Shown in pieces: positions 25,469 through 34,210 of a DNA stretch of 64,000 bases; the first letter of the stretch is position 1, and every line of letters starts with the position of its first letter. The stretch covers positions 62,001-126,000 of the forward strand of contig NZ_JBEDYP020000009.1 in assembly GCF_040117685.2 (NCBI RefSeq), read 5' to 3'. The translations under genes and the position numbers were made by a program. The DNA is from Gracilimonas sp040117685 (GTDB taxonomy: Bacteria > Bacteroidota > Rhodothermia > Balneolales > Balneolaceae). Below the pieces are notes generated by a model that had not been told where the DNA came from, searched no databases, and was given only the letters and a program-made list of their open reading frames with translations.

Positions 25469-27537
25469 TTCATCCCGCCAAACCAATTTCGGGGTGCGGC
25501 AGGTTGATAGTATCGCTCACCAAAAGCATTCAGGTCATTCCCAAGGCTGTACTTTTCATCCAGCAGGTTGTCGATCCCCACAAAGAAATCGAAAGCCCAG
25601 TTTTCAATGAACTCTTTTTTGAAGCCCATTTTGGTCTGTACCAGGTGATAGGGATTCGAATAAACGGAATTGGCATCATTCAGGGGGATTTCATCGGTAA
25701 AGTTATAGGATACGTTTCCATAAAATCCGGCTTCGGTTCCGGCAGTTATTGATGACACAATGGTATGTGGAGCTACGCCGGTCAGCTTATTACCGGAATA
25801 ATCATTTCCGTCTTTCACGTAGTTCACAAATTCAAAATCGTGATAGGTGTAAGATAAGCTCCAGTCCAGCTGTTGTACAAATCCGGCCGTGTTCCTAATC
25901 AGCCCCCAGTTTGTAGCCAGCTCCAATCCATACTGATCGGTGGCTCCGGCATTTCTGAAAATAACGGTCGAATTACGGTTCGACTGCTGCTGTACGATCG
26001 TTTCTTCCAGCTTGAAATAGAAGGCCGTTATATCGTAGGTAAAGCGTGCACTTACAATGCTTCCACGTGCACCAACCTCAAAATTGGTTCCCTGCTCTGC
26101 TTCCAAATCCAAAGCGATGCTGCCTTCATTGGTTCTGAACTCCTCAATGGTTGGTGGCGAAAAGCCATAACTGATACTCCCATGCAGTGAAAGAGCCGGA
26201 CTAAACTTCTTCAGCAACCCGATTCTCGGGATGATTTCTGGCTCAAAGGTTTTACGTGCAACACCAGTTGTATCACCACTGAGATTGGTAACCAAGCGAT
26301 TCAGGCTATATTCCAGCCGGTTGTAACTGAGTCCGGCCGTGAGATAAAAATCAGCGGGCAGATCCATTTCCGTATTGAAGAACAGCAACGAAGATTGAAT
26401 CTTTATTTCATCGTCAAAGTTTAACGCGCCCACTTTGCTGGTGTCATTTTCGAAGTTACGGGCTGCGTAGTTGGCCGCCTGAAATTCACCCCCAACCGTG
26501 AACCGGGTTCGTACTTCTCCGATATCCGTATCAAAGTAAAAACGGGTTCGCCCACCACCTGATTTTCGACTGTCTTTTTTGTAATCCAGATTAAAGGGGT
26601 TTTCAAAGGCACTAAAGGTTCCGTAAACATTCGTCAGATTGGAGATGTTGTCCGTAATTTGCACGTCATGGCTGAATCCCGCTAAGAAAGATTGCTGATC
26701 TATACTCGCATTCGATTCCACACTTCCCAGCACAAATGGATTTCCCGGCCGCGCCTGACTTGGATCATTTTGATATTGCTCCAGCGTCAATCCGCCCGGA
26801 ATTCCATAGTTGAGATCCGAATACAAGAAACTGGTCTTGATTATCTGCTTGTCATTCAGCTGAAACCGCCCGGATAATTCTGCTGTCTGTCGGTTGAAAA
26901 ACGTCTGATCCCTGTATCCATCCGCATGTTGATTGGAATAGTTGAACCGGAGACTTCCTGTTTCAAATTGATTTTGGGCATAAGCTGAATATCGCTGTAG
27001 TCCGTATGAACCTAGCATCAAGCCTGCTCCCACCTCATTTTGGTTCGACTGCCGGCTTTCCAGTAAAAGCGCTCCTCCATTTCCGGCTCCGTATATACTG
27101 CCGGCCGGACCCCGAATTACCTCCACTTCCTGCATATTAATTACATCCAGCAGGTTCAGAAAGGTACTCCCCGATGGCTCAGTAAAAGGAATGCCATTCC
27201 AGTACACCTTCACATTTCGTACCCCGAAAGGAGCACGCAGCGAACTTCCGCGAATGGCTACCCGGTAACTCCCGGGGGCACGCTGTTCTATTCGAACACC
27301 GGGTACCGAATTCAATCCATACAGCAAAGAGCCTTCATCAAATCCACCGATTTGTTCAGGCTTCACATTGGTGATTGCACCAGGCGTTTCCATCACGCTT
27401 CGGTTTCCTTCATAACCAACTACTACAACATCTCCCAGGTCGGCTTTAAGAGTGTCTATATCCTGACGTGCATAGAGGTGACCAGAAAAAGTTAGAACAA
27501 ATGTCAGTAAAATTACCGCGGATGATTTTATGTGCAT
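25450..27537 (-). CDS. TonB-dependent outer-membrane receptor
   Basis: The 695-residue protein has a signal peptide ending 'SGHLYARQ', a plug domain (about 35-150; 'SVMETPGAITNVKPEQIGG', 'GVRIEQRAPGSYRVAIRGSS', 'EVEVIRGPAGSIYGAGNGGALLLES') and a 22-strand-type barrel, ending in the aromatic Phe ('MKVNYEF') required for outer-membrane insertion. 'VVVVGYEGNRSVMETPGA' is a TonB-box-like start. Such receptors import siderophores, vitamins or metal complexes; the substrate is not readable, and no SusD partner is adjacent, which argues against glycan uptake. It is divergent from murI with 82 bases between. Confidence 0.92.
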   Translation of the reverse strand: MHIKSSAVILLTFVLTFSGHLYARQDIDTLKADLGDVVVVGYEGNRSVMETPGAITNVKPEQIGGFDEGSLLYGLNSVPGVRIEQRAPGSYRVAIRGSSLRAPFGVRNVKVYWNGIPFTEPSGSTFLNLLDVINMQEVEVIRGPAGSIYGAGNGGALLLESRQSNQNEVGAGLMLGSYGLQRYSAYAQNQFETGSLRFNYSNQHADGYRDQTFFNRQTAELSGRFQLNDKQIIKTSFLYSDLNYGIPGGLTLEQYQNDPSQARPGNPFVLGSVESNASIDQQSFLAGFSHDVQITDNISNLTNVYGTFSAFENPFNLDYKKDSRKSGGGRTRFYFDTDIGEVRTRFTVGGEFQAANYAARNFENDTSKVGALNFDDEIKIQSSLLFFNTEMDLPADFYLTAGLSYNRLEYSLNRLVTNLSGDTTGVARKTFEPEIIPRIGLLKKFSPALSLHGSISYGFSPPTIEEFRTNEGSIALDLEAEQGTNFEVGARGSIVSARFTYDITAFYFKLEETIVQQQSNRNSTVIFRNAGATDQYGLELATNWGLIRNTAGFVQQLDWSLSYTYHDFEFVNYVKDGNDYSGNKLTGVAPHTIVSSITAGTEAGFYGNVSYNFTDEIPLNDANSVYSNPYHLVQTKMGFKKEFIENWAFDFFVGIDNLLDEKYSLGNDLNAFGERYYQPAAPRNWFGGMKVNYEF

Positions 27538-27619
27538 GGGAACAAATTACAAAGCCTTGTATTAAGATTTAAGAATTGAATACCTTCTGGCAACAAATAA
27601 TTCACTACCGACCAGGCAT

Positions 27620-28429
27620 TTGCAAGATTTAAAGAACGCACCCATAGGAATTTTCGACTCAGGTATTGGCGGACTTACCGTAGCCAAAGCCGTCATTGAT
27701 ACTTTACCCAATGAAGATATCATTTATTTTGGCGATACGGCGAGGGTTCCGTATGGTATCAAATCAGAGGAAATGGTGCGTTCTTACGCTCTTGAAATCA
27801 CCCGTTTTTTGTTGAAGCGGGGGGTAAAGATGATTCTGATTGCCTGTAATACCGTCTCAGCCTCAGCCAAGGAAGAAATTATTCAGGCCGCCGGCGACAT
27901 TCCGGTTCTGGATGTAATTACTGCCGGAACTAAAAACGCTGTTACCCAGAAAAACCACCGGCATGTCGGTGTGATTGGCACTTTAGCCACAGTAAACTCA
28001 AAAGCCTATGCAAAATCCATTCATGCTTATGACCCTGCCATAACTGTGACCCAGCAGGCTTGCCCCATTTTGGTTCCATTGGCCGAAGAAGGGTGGATTG
28101 ATAATGACGTAGCCATCCAGACTTTACATCATTACCTGGATCATTTTGAGGGAAGCGGCATCCAATCTCTTATTTTGGGATGCACGCATTACCCGCTTTT
28201 TAAAGATGTAATCCCCAAAGTACTCAAAGATCAACAAGTCGAAATTATTGACTCAGCTGAATCCATTGCAGAATCCGCTAAAGCTAAACTCGATGAATTA
28301 GGGTTGCTGAATGAATCCGGTGGAGATTTTCGGTGCTACGTGAGCGATCGCCCCCAGCGTTTCCATGAACTGGCCGAACGGTTTTTAGGCCGCAGCCTGA
28401 ACGGTGTTGAAGTTGTAAGTTTGGGGTAA
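27620..28429 (+). CDS. murI: Glutamate racemase
   Basis: The 269-residue enzyme supplies D-glutamate for peptidoglycan. The family opening 'PIGIFDSGIGGLTVAKAV', the two catalytic cysteines Cys76 ('IACNTVSA') and Cys188 ('LGCTHYPL') and Asp13 are all present. I accept the TTG at 27620 because it leaves just seven residues before the conserved motif and no ATG or GTG lies nearby in frame; AGG precedes it closely. Length is normal. It stands alone, ending 73 bases before the convergent OPT gene with a palindrome between. Confidence 0.95.
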   Translation: MQDLKNAPIGIFDSGIGGLTVAKAVIDTLPNEDIIYFGDTARVPYGIKSEEMVRSYALEITRFLLKRGVKMILIACNTVSASAKEEIIQAAGDIPVLDVITAGTKNAVTQKNHRHVGVIGTLATVNSKAYAKSIHAYDPAITVTQQACPILVPLAEEGWIDNDVAIQTLHHYLDHFEGSGIQSLILGCTHYPLFKDVIPKVLKDQQVEIIDSAESIAESAKAKLDELGLLNESGGDFRCYVSDRPQRFHELAERFLGRSLNGVEVVSLG

Positions 28430-28440
28430 AAGCACTCAGC

Positions 28441-28500
28441 TTACAGGATTCAGCTGTCAGCTTTTGGAATTGAAAACTGACAGCTGATTATTGATAGCTA
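28441..28500. repeat. Intergenic word palindrome, TCAGCTGTCAG type
   Basis: TCAGCTGTCAG (28450-28460) and CTGACAGCTGA (28477-28487) pair perfectly, and the stem extends through CTTTT/AAAA with one bulge. The right half continues TTATTGATAGCTA, and 28478-28500 matches 33819-33841 inside the trmH gene at 21 of 23 positions. It lies between convergent murI and OPT genes. Confidence 0.85.
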
Positions 28501-28501
28501 A

Positions 28502-30550
28502 CTATTCTCCTTTCTTCACGGCCACTTTGTACAGCCAGACCATAAAGCAGATAGCCGCTCCGACACCGAGTATATCCGTTAGCCAGCCCAGGCCTTCCGG
28601 CATAATGCGTAGTGCGTCTGTGCTTTCGAATAAAGCAAATGGGATAGCCAGAATGATTCCAATTAGAGCCTCACCTGTTATCAACCCGGATGAAAACAAC
28701 AAGCCTTTACGCTCGGCTGTAGTTTCTGCCTCTTCGGGACTTTCCCCATTTTCAACAGCACGATTTTTGACAAAGCGGGCAGCTGTCCAAGCAATCATTC
28801 CTCCTAAGAAAATAGGAACCGATAACTCTACAGGCAGATAAATCCCAACTGCTACCGCCAAAACCGGGGTTCTGAATTCCGATCCTTTTCGTTTCAGAAT
28901 TTGATCCATAATGATAATGGCAACAGCAATCAGCCCTCCAATAATGATCATTCCCCATTCCAGGTTTCGTGCAAATACACCTTCGGCTACCGACTGCATA
29001 AGCGTTGCCTGTGGTGCCGTCAGCATTTCTTCGGGATTCATTCCTTCACGCGGAAAAACGCCGCCCAAACCATAGGCATTAAATAAAAGACTGAGAATGG
29101 GTGCAATCACCAAAGCGGCTGCCACCACACCTACTACCTGCATGATCTGCTGTTTGTAAGGTGTGGCTCCCACCAGCTGTCCGGCTTTTAAATCCTGCAG
29201 ATTATCTCCCGCAAGGGCCGCAGCACATGCGATCATAGCACCTACAATAATTGCCGCAGCGGCTGCAGTCGTTGCTTTTTCCATATCAGCTGTGAAGTCA
29301 ACCTGACTTCCCAGAATAGCCAGCAAACAAAGCGAAGTTGCAAGCACCGTAGCAATAGTCACCCCTGAAATCGGGTTATTGGACGAACCAACCAAACCGG
29401 CCATATAACCGGCGACTGATGAAAACAAAAATCCAGCAAACAGTGAAAACACTACTCCGAATGTAATAGCCGTCCAATAAGCTCCGCCGCTCACCGCCAG
29501 GTGCTCGATATCAATCACGTACATAAACACGATAAATATCGGGATGGATAATCCTAAAATTCCCCACACCACAATATTGATTGGGGTATCCAGCTCTGTA
29601 CGGGGGATATTTCCACTGCCATTGTTCTTCAACTCCTTCACGGCTGCCATGGATGATTTAATTCCATCCACCAGTGGCTTGGCCAGAGAAATAAGAGCCC
29701 AGACGCCACCAACAACCATAGCACCCACACCCAGGTATCGAATTTTTTGACTCCAGATGGCAAGGGCGGCATCATAACCTTCAGCAGCTCCTACAATAGC
29801 TGAAATTTCTTCCGGACTCGTAACCGCCATATAAATCGGGATTCCAAACAACCAGGAAATCAACCCCCCCGCAAAAATCAGTACGGCAATATTCAGTCCA
29901 ACGATATATCCTACGGCTAAAAGCGCCACCGATAAATCGGCTCCCATTCCAAAAATAGACTTTCCGGCTTTAACCGACCCGCCAACAGAACCTGCAAAAA
30001 CCTTTAACCCGGTCTGACTAAGCTTAAACAATGCAGCTGCAATACCCGCTTGTATAATCGTTTTGATACCGGCTCCGCCTTCGGTTCCTGCTTTCAGAAC
30101 CTCCCCCGTTGCCACCCCTTCCGGAAACTGGAGCTCGCTTTCTACAATTAAAGCCCTGCGCAACGGGATGGTAAACAGCACTCCCAAAATCCCACCAAAC
30201 ATTGCGATGGCCGCCGTTTCCATGAACGGGAAATCCAGCCAGTATTTAAGTAAAATCAGTGCCGGTAGTGTAAAAATAACCCCTGCCGCCAACGACTCAC
30301 CCGCTGATGCAGCCGTTTGCACAATGTTGTTTTCAAGGATGTTTGACTCTTTGAACAGCTTCAACACCGCCATCGAAATAACGGCAGCGGGAATGGAAGC
30401 AGACACCGTCATCCCTACTTTCAGGCCCAAATAAGCATTGGCGCCGGCCAGAATTGCCGATAAAATAAATCCAAGTACAACGGCTTTGACGGTAATTTGG
30501 GGAAGGTCGTCTTCCGCAGAAACAAACGGGGTAAATCCTTTCTTACTCAT
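28502..30550 (-). CDS. OPT-family oligopeptide/metal-chelate transporter
   Basis: The 682-residue protein has about 16 membrane helices and the OPT signatures 'GANAYLGLKVGMTVSASIPAAVIS' at the N-terminus, 'NNIVQTAASAGESLAAGVIFTLPAL' around 75-100 and 'AGDNLQDLKAGQLVGATPYKQQIMQ' around 440. OPT proteins use proton symport to bring in short peptides or iron-siderophore-like complexes; substrate choice here is open. The N-terminal 'FVSAEDDLPQITVKAVVLGF' is typical of the bacterial EspB-like branch. The gene is monocistronic, convergent with murI. Confidence 0.92.
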   Translation of the reverse strand: MSKKGFTPFVSAEDDLPQITVKAVVLGFILSAILAGANAYLGLKVGMTVSASIPAAVISMAVLKLFKESNILENNIVQTAASAGESLAAGVIFTLPALILLKYWLDFPFMETAAIAMFGGILGVLFTIPLRRALIVESELQFPEGVATGEVLKAGTEGGAGIKTIIQAGIAAALFKLSQTGLKVFAGSVGGSVKAGKSIFGMGADLSVALLAVGYIVGLNIAVLIFAGGLISWLFGIPIYMAVTSPEEISAIVGAAEGYDAALAIWSQKIRYLGVGAMVVGGVWALISLAKPLVDGIKSSMAAVKELKNNGSGNIPRTELDTPINIVVWGILGLSIPIFIVFMYVIDIEHLAVSGGAYWTAITFGVVFSLFAGFLFSSVAGYMAGLVGSSNNPISGVTIATVLATSLCLLAILGSQVDFTADMEKATTAAAAAIIVGAMIACAAALAGDNLQDLKAGQLVGATPYKQQIMQVVGVVAAALVIAPILSLLFNAYGLGGVFPREGMNPEEMLTAPQATLMQSVAEGVFARNLEWGMIIIGGLIAVAIIIMDQILKRKGSEFRTPVLAVAVGIYLPVELSVPIFLGGMIAWTAARFVKNRAVENGESPEEAETTAERKGLLFSSGLITGEALIGIILAIPFALFESTDALRIMPEGLGWLTDILGVGAAICFMVWLYKVAVKKGE

Positions 30551-30714
30551 AGGTTCGATTTAGGCTAAAAATTAGGTTTGCCGTAAATAACGAATTTTCG
30601 TCTTTGATGCATAATATTTGGTGAGTGTTAGATTTCTTGGATAAAAATAGTATTGTCCCTTTTCCTGTATCCCGGTTGTTATATAGGTAACCCGATCATT
30701 TTAAATAAACTGCT

Positions 30715-31200
30715 ATGAATAAACTCATTACACTTCTCGCACTACTTGTCGGAAGCCTTTCAGTATCTCATTCTTATGAAATATTACCAACCGAGGGTGC
30801 TTCCGAAAACAAATTTGACATCGAAGATTTCGGCTGGCTGGTGGGCTCCTGGACCGGAGATGGTTTTGGCGGAATCTCCCACGAAACCTGGGCAGAACCG
30901 GTGAACGGAACCATGATGGGCATGTACCGGCATATCAATGCCGAGGGTGAATTGAATTTCTATGAATTTCTGCTGCTGGATGAAACCGGTCTCCGGCTCA
31001 AACACTTCAATCCTGATTTAACAGGCTGGGAAGAAAAGGATGATATGCTCACCTTTGAAATGATCAGCTACAGTAAAGACAAAATTGAGCTTAAAGGTCT
31101 TACCTTTGAGAAGAAGTCAGATACTGAAATGACCATTTCCCTGAAAATGAAGCGCGGGGGTGAATTACATACCGAGGTTTTTAATATGAAAAGAGATTAA
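30715..31200 (+). CDS. Exported DUF6265-family protein
   Basis: A 161-residue protein with a short signal peptide (cleaved near 'SVSHS') and a compact beta-barrel-like domain beginning 'FGWLVGSWTGDGFGGISHETW', followed by 'GTMMGMYRHINAEGELNFYEFLLL' and 'LKHFNPDLTGWEEKDD'. This pattern matches DUF6265, a lipocalin-like family of unknown function common in Bacteroidota. It has no Cys and is probably periplasmic. The gene follows a gene-free divergent spacer with the OPT gene, and no partner is obvious. Confidence 0.75.
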   Translation: MNKLITLLALLVGSLSVSHSYEILPTEGASENKFDIEDFGWLVGSWTGDGFGGISHETWAEPVNGTMMGMYRHINAEGELNFYEFLLLDETGLRLKHFNPDLTGWEEKDDMLTFEMISYSKDKIELKGLTFEKKSDTEMTISLKMKRGGELHTEVFNMKRD

Positions 31201-31345
31201 GGTTGCTTCTTGAACGAATCCCGAATTTCGATTAGCTATATCTTTTTTGAAAAGTTTGTTGATATGAGGTTTCGTTAGCCTCTTACCCAAATCTGCGTTA
31301 TTTTCAGGGAAACGTTTACTTTGAAATAAAATCCTTAGTTCCTTT

Positions 31346-31591
31346 ATGAAAACCATTGCCCAGCTTACGTACATTCCTTTATCCGAAGAAGATCCCCGAG
31401 AAAAAGTGCAGGACCTGCTGGAGCACCTGGCTCAATATGATGTTGAAATTGAGGTTGGCTACTTGTCTACTACCATTATCGGAGCCCCTAAAACGGTTTT
31501 TGAAGTAATCGAAGATCTTTACGACACCATGTCTCTGGAGAGCGAGAAGTTTCGTTTTCATGTAGAGTTGTTAAGTCCGGAGAAGGGGTAA
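31346..31591 (+). CDS. Small thiamine-binding-superfamily-like protein
   Basis: This 81-residue protein starts 'MKTIAQLTYIPLSEEDPREKVQDLLEHL' and has a beta-alpha-beta-beta-alpha-beta pattern, with 'VEIEVGYLSTTIIGAPKTVFEVIEDLYD' in the middle. The length and pattern are those of MTH1187/YkoF-type (DUF77) thiamine-binding proteins, ferredoxin-like oligomers. The assignment rests on pattern, not on clear motif identity. It has no transmembrane part. It stands between the DUF6265 gene and the convergent phoH, with a palindromic word repeat directly after its stop. Confidence 0.55.
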   Translation: MKTIAQLTYIPLSEEDPREKVQDLLEHLAQYDVEIEVGYLSTTIIGAPKTVFEVIEDLYDTMSLESEKFRFHVELLSPEKG

Positions 31592-31680
31592 TAGGTTTTA
31601 GGGGCAAGGTGTTAGGTTTTAGTTGTTCTTGAATGAAAACACTAAAACCTAACACCTAAAACCTTCCCCCTAATACCTAC
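31592..31680. repeat. Intergenic word palindrome, AGGTGTTAGGTTTTAG type, copy 2
   Basis: AGGTGTTAGGTTTTAG (31607-31622) faces CTAAAACCTAACACCT (31642-31657), exactly the words found at 4880-4918. Outer extensions TAGGTTTTAGGGG and CCCCCTAATACCTA enlarge the stem imperfectly. It fills the gap between two convergent genes and touches both stop codons. Confidence 0.85.
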
Positions 31681-33008
31681 AACAGTTTTGAAGCCAGGTT
31701 AGCCAGTTCGGAACGCTCTCCTTTCTCCAGGTTGATGTGAGCATACATTTCATTGTTATTCATACGATCCACCAGATAGCTGAGTCCATTACTCTGGGCA
31801 TCCAGGTAAGGCGTGTCTATTTGGAAGATATCCCCGGTAAACACTACTTTGGTATTTTCGCCCGCCCGGGTGATGATGGTTTTAACTTCATGAGGAGTTA
31901 AATTCTGTGCCTCGTCGATAATAAAAATTACGTTTGATAAACTTCGTCCGCGGATATAAGCCAACGGCACAATGCGCAGCTTCTCGGTCTGCAACATTTC
32001 ATCAATCTTCTTAAATGGCTTACTCGTTTCTTTGTACTGATTTTTGATGAAGCTCAGGTTATCCCACAGCGGCTGCATGTAGGGGTCAATTTTAGCGTTG
32101 GCATCGCCGGGAAGAAAACCAATATCCTTATTACTTAGGGGTACAATCGGTCGGGCAAGATAAATTTGTTTGAAATTACTCCGCTGCTCCAGTGCACTTG
32201 CCAAAGCCAACAGTGTTTTTCCCGTTCCGGCAGCTCCGGTAATGGTACAACACATGATATTTGGATTCTGAAGGGCGTGGAGCGCAAAAGTCTGTTCCGC
32301 GTTTTTGGGTTGAATGCCATACGCATTGTTTTTCTCGACCACTTCTACCTTTTTGCTCTTCGCATTATACCAACCAAGTCCCGAGGAGCCGTGGCTTTTC
32401 ATAATGTAATAATGGTTACAAATCGGATCGGCTTCCATCAGTTCTTCGGGCTTTATCTTTCCTTTTTCATAAAACTTACTGACCACCGAAGGGTCTTCAA
32501 TTTCGAGAGACGTTTTACCTTTATATAAATGCTCAATATCCTGAATCCGGATGGTTTCATAATCTTCAGACTCCAGGTTCAGCGCCCGGGCTTTCAGGCG
32601 CAGGTTGATATCCTTGGAAACCAATATCACCCGCTGATTTGGGTTCTCTTCTTTCAGGTGAAGTGCTGCATTAATAATCCGGTGATCATTCTTGTCGGAG
32701 CCGTACACCTTAGTGGCATCCATCGAATTGTTTCCGTTGGTAATCACCCGGAGGCTTCCATGTGAACGCCCGTTCAACGGAATCCAGTTCTGCAACATAT
32801 TGGCATCCGAGATTCCATCCAGGTACCTAATAAATTCCCTTGCATGCAGGTTAATGACGTTATTCCCCTTCTTGAAAGTATCCAGTTCTTCAAGAACCGT
32901 GATGGGGATGGCTACATCGTTTTTTTCAAAGTTTCGGACAGCTTCATAATCGTAAAGCAGAACAGAGGTGTCGAGGACGAAGATCTTCTTTGGTTTCTTC
33001 TTAGGCAT
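31677..33008 (-). CDS. PIN-domain/PhoH-family ATPase
   Basis: From the ATG at 33008 (443 residues) the protein begins with basic 'MPKKKPKKIFVLDTSVLLYD', a PIN-like nuclease fold whose first acidic residue is Asp13, and continues with a PhoH P-loop ATPase: Walker A 'GAAGTGKT' at about 258-265 and Walker B 'IFIIDEAQ' near 360-366, followed by 'TGDIFQIDTPY'. PIN-PhoH (PhoH2-like) proteins act as helicase-nucleases on RNA. The upstream in-frame ATG at 33095 adds 29 residues without conserved features. It is not a toxin-antitoxin pair here: no antitoxin gene is adjacent. Confidence 0.9.
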   Translation of the reverse strand: MPKKKPKKIFVLDTSVLLYDYEAVRNFEKNDVAIPITVLEELDTFKKGNNVINLHAREFIRYLDGISDANMLQNWIPLNGRSHGSLRVITNGNNSMDATKVYGSDKNDHRIINAALHLKEENPNQRVILVSKDINLRLKARALNLESEDYETIRIQDIEHLYKGKTSLEIEDPSVVSKFYEKGKIKPEELMEADPICNHYYIMKSHGSSGLGWYNAKSKKVEVVEKNNAYGIQPKNAEQTFALHALQNPNIMCCTITGAAGTGKTLLALASALEQRSNFKQIYLARPIVPLSNKDIGFLPGDANAKIDPYMQPLWDNLSFIKNQYKETSKPFKKIDEMLQTEKLRIVPLAYIRGRSLSNVIFIIDEAQNLTPHEVKTIITRAGENTKVVFTGDIFQIDTPYLDAQSNGLSYLVDRMNNNEMYAHINLEKGERSELANLASKLL

Positions 33009-33145
33009 AGATGAGAGTGTTTGATTAGTCTTGCCATATGTACCAGCCGGGTAGATGATTGTATGAGCGGCTTTTGTAATAAAGCTAAAGCCCAAACCAT
33101 TTGCAATATGCAGCCCTTATTTAATGGAAATTTAATGGATGGGGT

Positions 33146-33250
33146 TGGTGATATGGTGAAGAGGTGATAAGGTGATGCGGTGACTTTTTTAAATGACTTG
33201 GCTTCATCACTCTATCACCCTATCACCCTATCACCCTATCACTTCATCAC
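33146..33250. repeat. Intergenic word repeat overlapping the trmH 3' end (TATCACCC type)
   Basis: The left arm GATATGGTGAAGAGGTGATA then AGGTGATGCGGTGAC (33150-33184) is opposed by a right arm with TATCACCC three and a half times in tandem (33213-33244) plus TTCATCAC. The right arm provides the last codons (Asp-Glu-Val-Ile-Gly) and stop of trmH. It lies between the phoH and trmH genes. Confidence 0.75.
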
Positions 33251-34004
33251 TTAACCCCCATAAAGCTATACTAACCGCAATAGCTGCATTCAGGCTTTCC
33301 ACTTTATCCTGACCCGGTGCCGAATCTATCCTGACTTTCTGCCTATCGGAATTCAACAAGTTTTCACTGATTCCATTTCCCTCATTCCCAACAACAATGA
33401 TTGTTTTTTTTGCGGGTTGAACCGATCTCAGGCTTACACTTTCTGCCCCACCGTCAAGCAGTACAAATTGCCACCCGGTTGCTTCAAGTTCAGTGAAAAT
33501 TTCTTCCAATTCGCCTGATAATACCGGAATACTACCTGTGGCTCCGGCCGTGCTTCGCACTACTTTGGGGTGATACACATCCACACTTCCCCTTCCGGCA
33601 ATTAACGCTTTTGCTCCGAACCAGGCCGCTGTTCGCAGAATCGTTCCCATATTTCCCGGATCCTGAATGGCATCGGTAGCAACGATCACTCCCTCCCCAT
33701 TCTTCAATTCATCTATACCGACTTCACCTGGCATCCTACAAACAGCCAAAATCCCCTGCGGATTATCCGTATCAGCAACCTCAGCCAGCACATCCTCTTC
33801 TATTGCAACACTAATAGATGACAGCTGATTACTGACAGCTATCCCATTAGATACAAAAACAGTTTCAACTTCCACCAGTCCATTCTCAACAACCTGTTCA
33901 ACAGCCCGCTCTCCCTCAACTACAAACCGCTGCTCTTTCTCGCGGTACTTCTTACGGGCTAATTTTCGAAGTAACTTTATTTCATTATTTGATGCTTTTC
34001 TCAT
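33231..34004 (-). CDS. TrmH/SpoU-family RNA 2'-O-methyltransferase
   Basis: The 257-residue protein has an N-terminal RNA-binding L30e-like domain ('LARKKYREKEQRFVVEGERAV') and a C-terminal SPOUT domain with the SAM-binding knot: 'ATDAIQDPGNMGTILRTAAWFG', 'IIVVGNEGNGISENLL' and 'VRIDSAPGQDKVESLNAAIAVSIALW'. It methylates the ribose of an rRNA or tRNA nucleotide; the target is open. Residues near 55-63 ('IAVSNQLSS') are encoded by a copy of the intergenic word TGACAGCTGATTA...AGCTA, and the last five residues by the tandem TATCACCC word, so both parts seem to be secondary additions. It is divergent from the ALDH gene. Confidence 0.9.
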   Translation of the reverse strand: MRKASNNEIKLLRKLARKKYREKEQRFVVEGERAVEQVVENGLVEVETVFVSNGIAVSNQLSSISVAIEEDVLAEVADTDNPQGILAVCRMPGEVGIDELKNGEGVIVATDAIQDPGNMGTILRTAAWFGAKALIAGRGSVDVYHPKVVRSTAGATGSIPVLSGELEEIFTELEATGWQFVLLDGGAESVSLRSVQPAKKTIIVVGNEGNGISENLLNSDRQKVRIDSAPGQDKVESLNAAIAVSIALWGLSDEVIG

Positions 34005-34011
34005 GCTTCAA

Positions 34012-34175
34012 GAATACAGAACTCAGGATTCAGAATACAGTCTTTCTATCCCAACCTTTCCAGGGTTACAACAGTTTTCTCGAATCGGGCAGTTTAGTTT
34101 AACCCTGGAAAGGTTAACTGATGAAGACTTTCTCCACCTGAATTCTGAGTTCTGTTTTCTGACTACTCACTTCCC
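34012..34175. repeat. Nested intergenic palindromes between trmH and the ALDH gene
   Basis: Outer arms CAGAACTCAGGATTCAG (34017-34033) and CTGAATTCTGAGTTCTG (34138-34154) frame a second palindrome, AACCTTTCCAGGGTT (34053-34067) against AACCCTGGAAAGGTT (34101-34115), a perfect 15-bp match. The inner stem is a common kind of dispersed palindrome in Bacteroidota genomes as I recall, apparently inserted into the outer word pair. The divergent promoters must lie beside or inside it. Confidence 0.8.
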
Positions 34176-34210
34176 TATCTTCACCCAAAAATAAGAGCAA
34201 AATTATCGTT

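Noticed and set aside
33204..33250. TATCACCC tandem as a possible CRISPR-like or VNTR array
   Set aside because: The unit is only 8 bases without spacers, and it pairs with a GGTGATA-rich arm opposite, so it belongs to the word-palindrome family.
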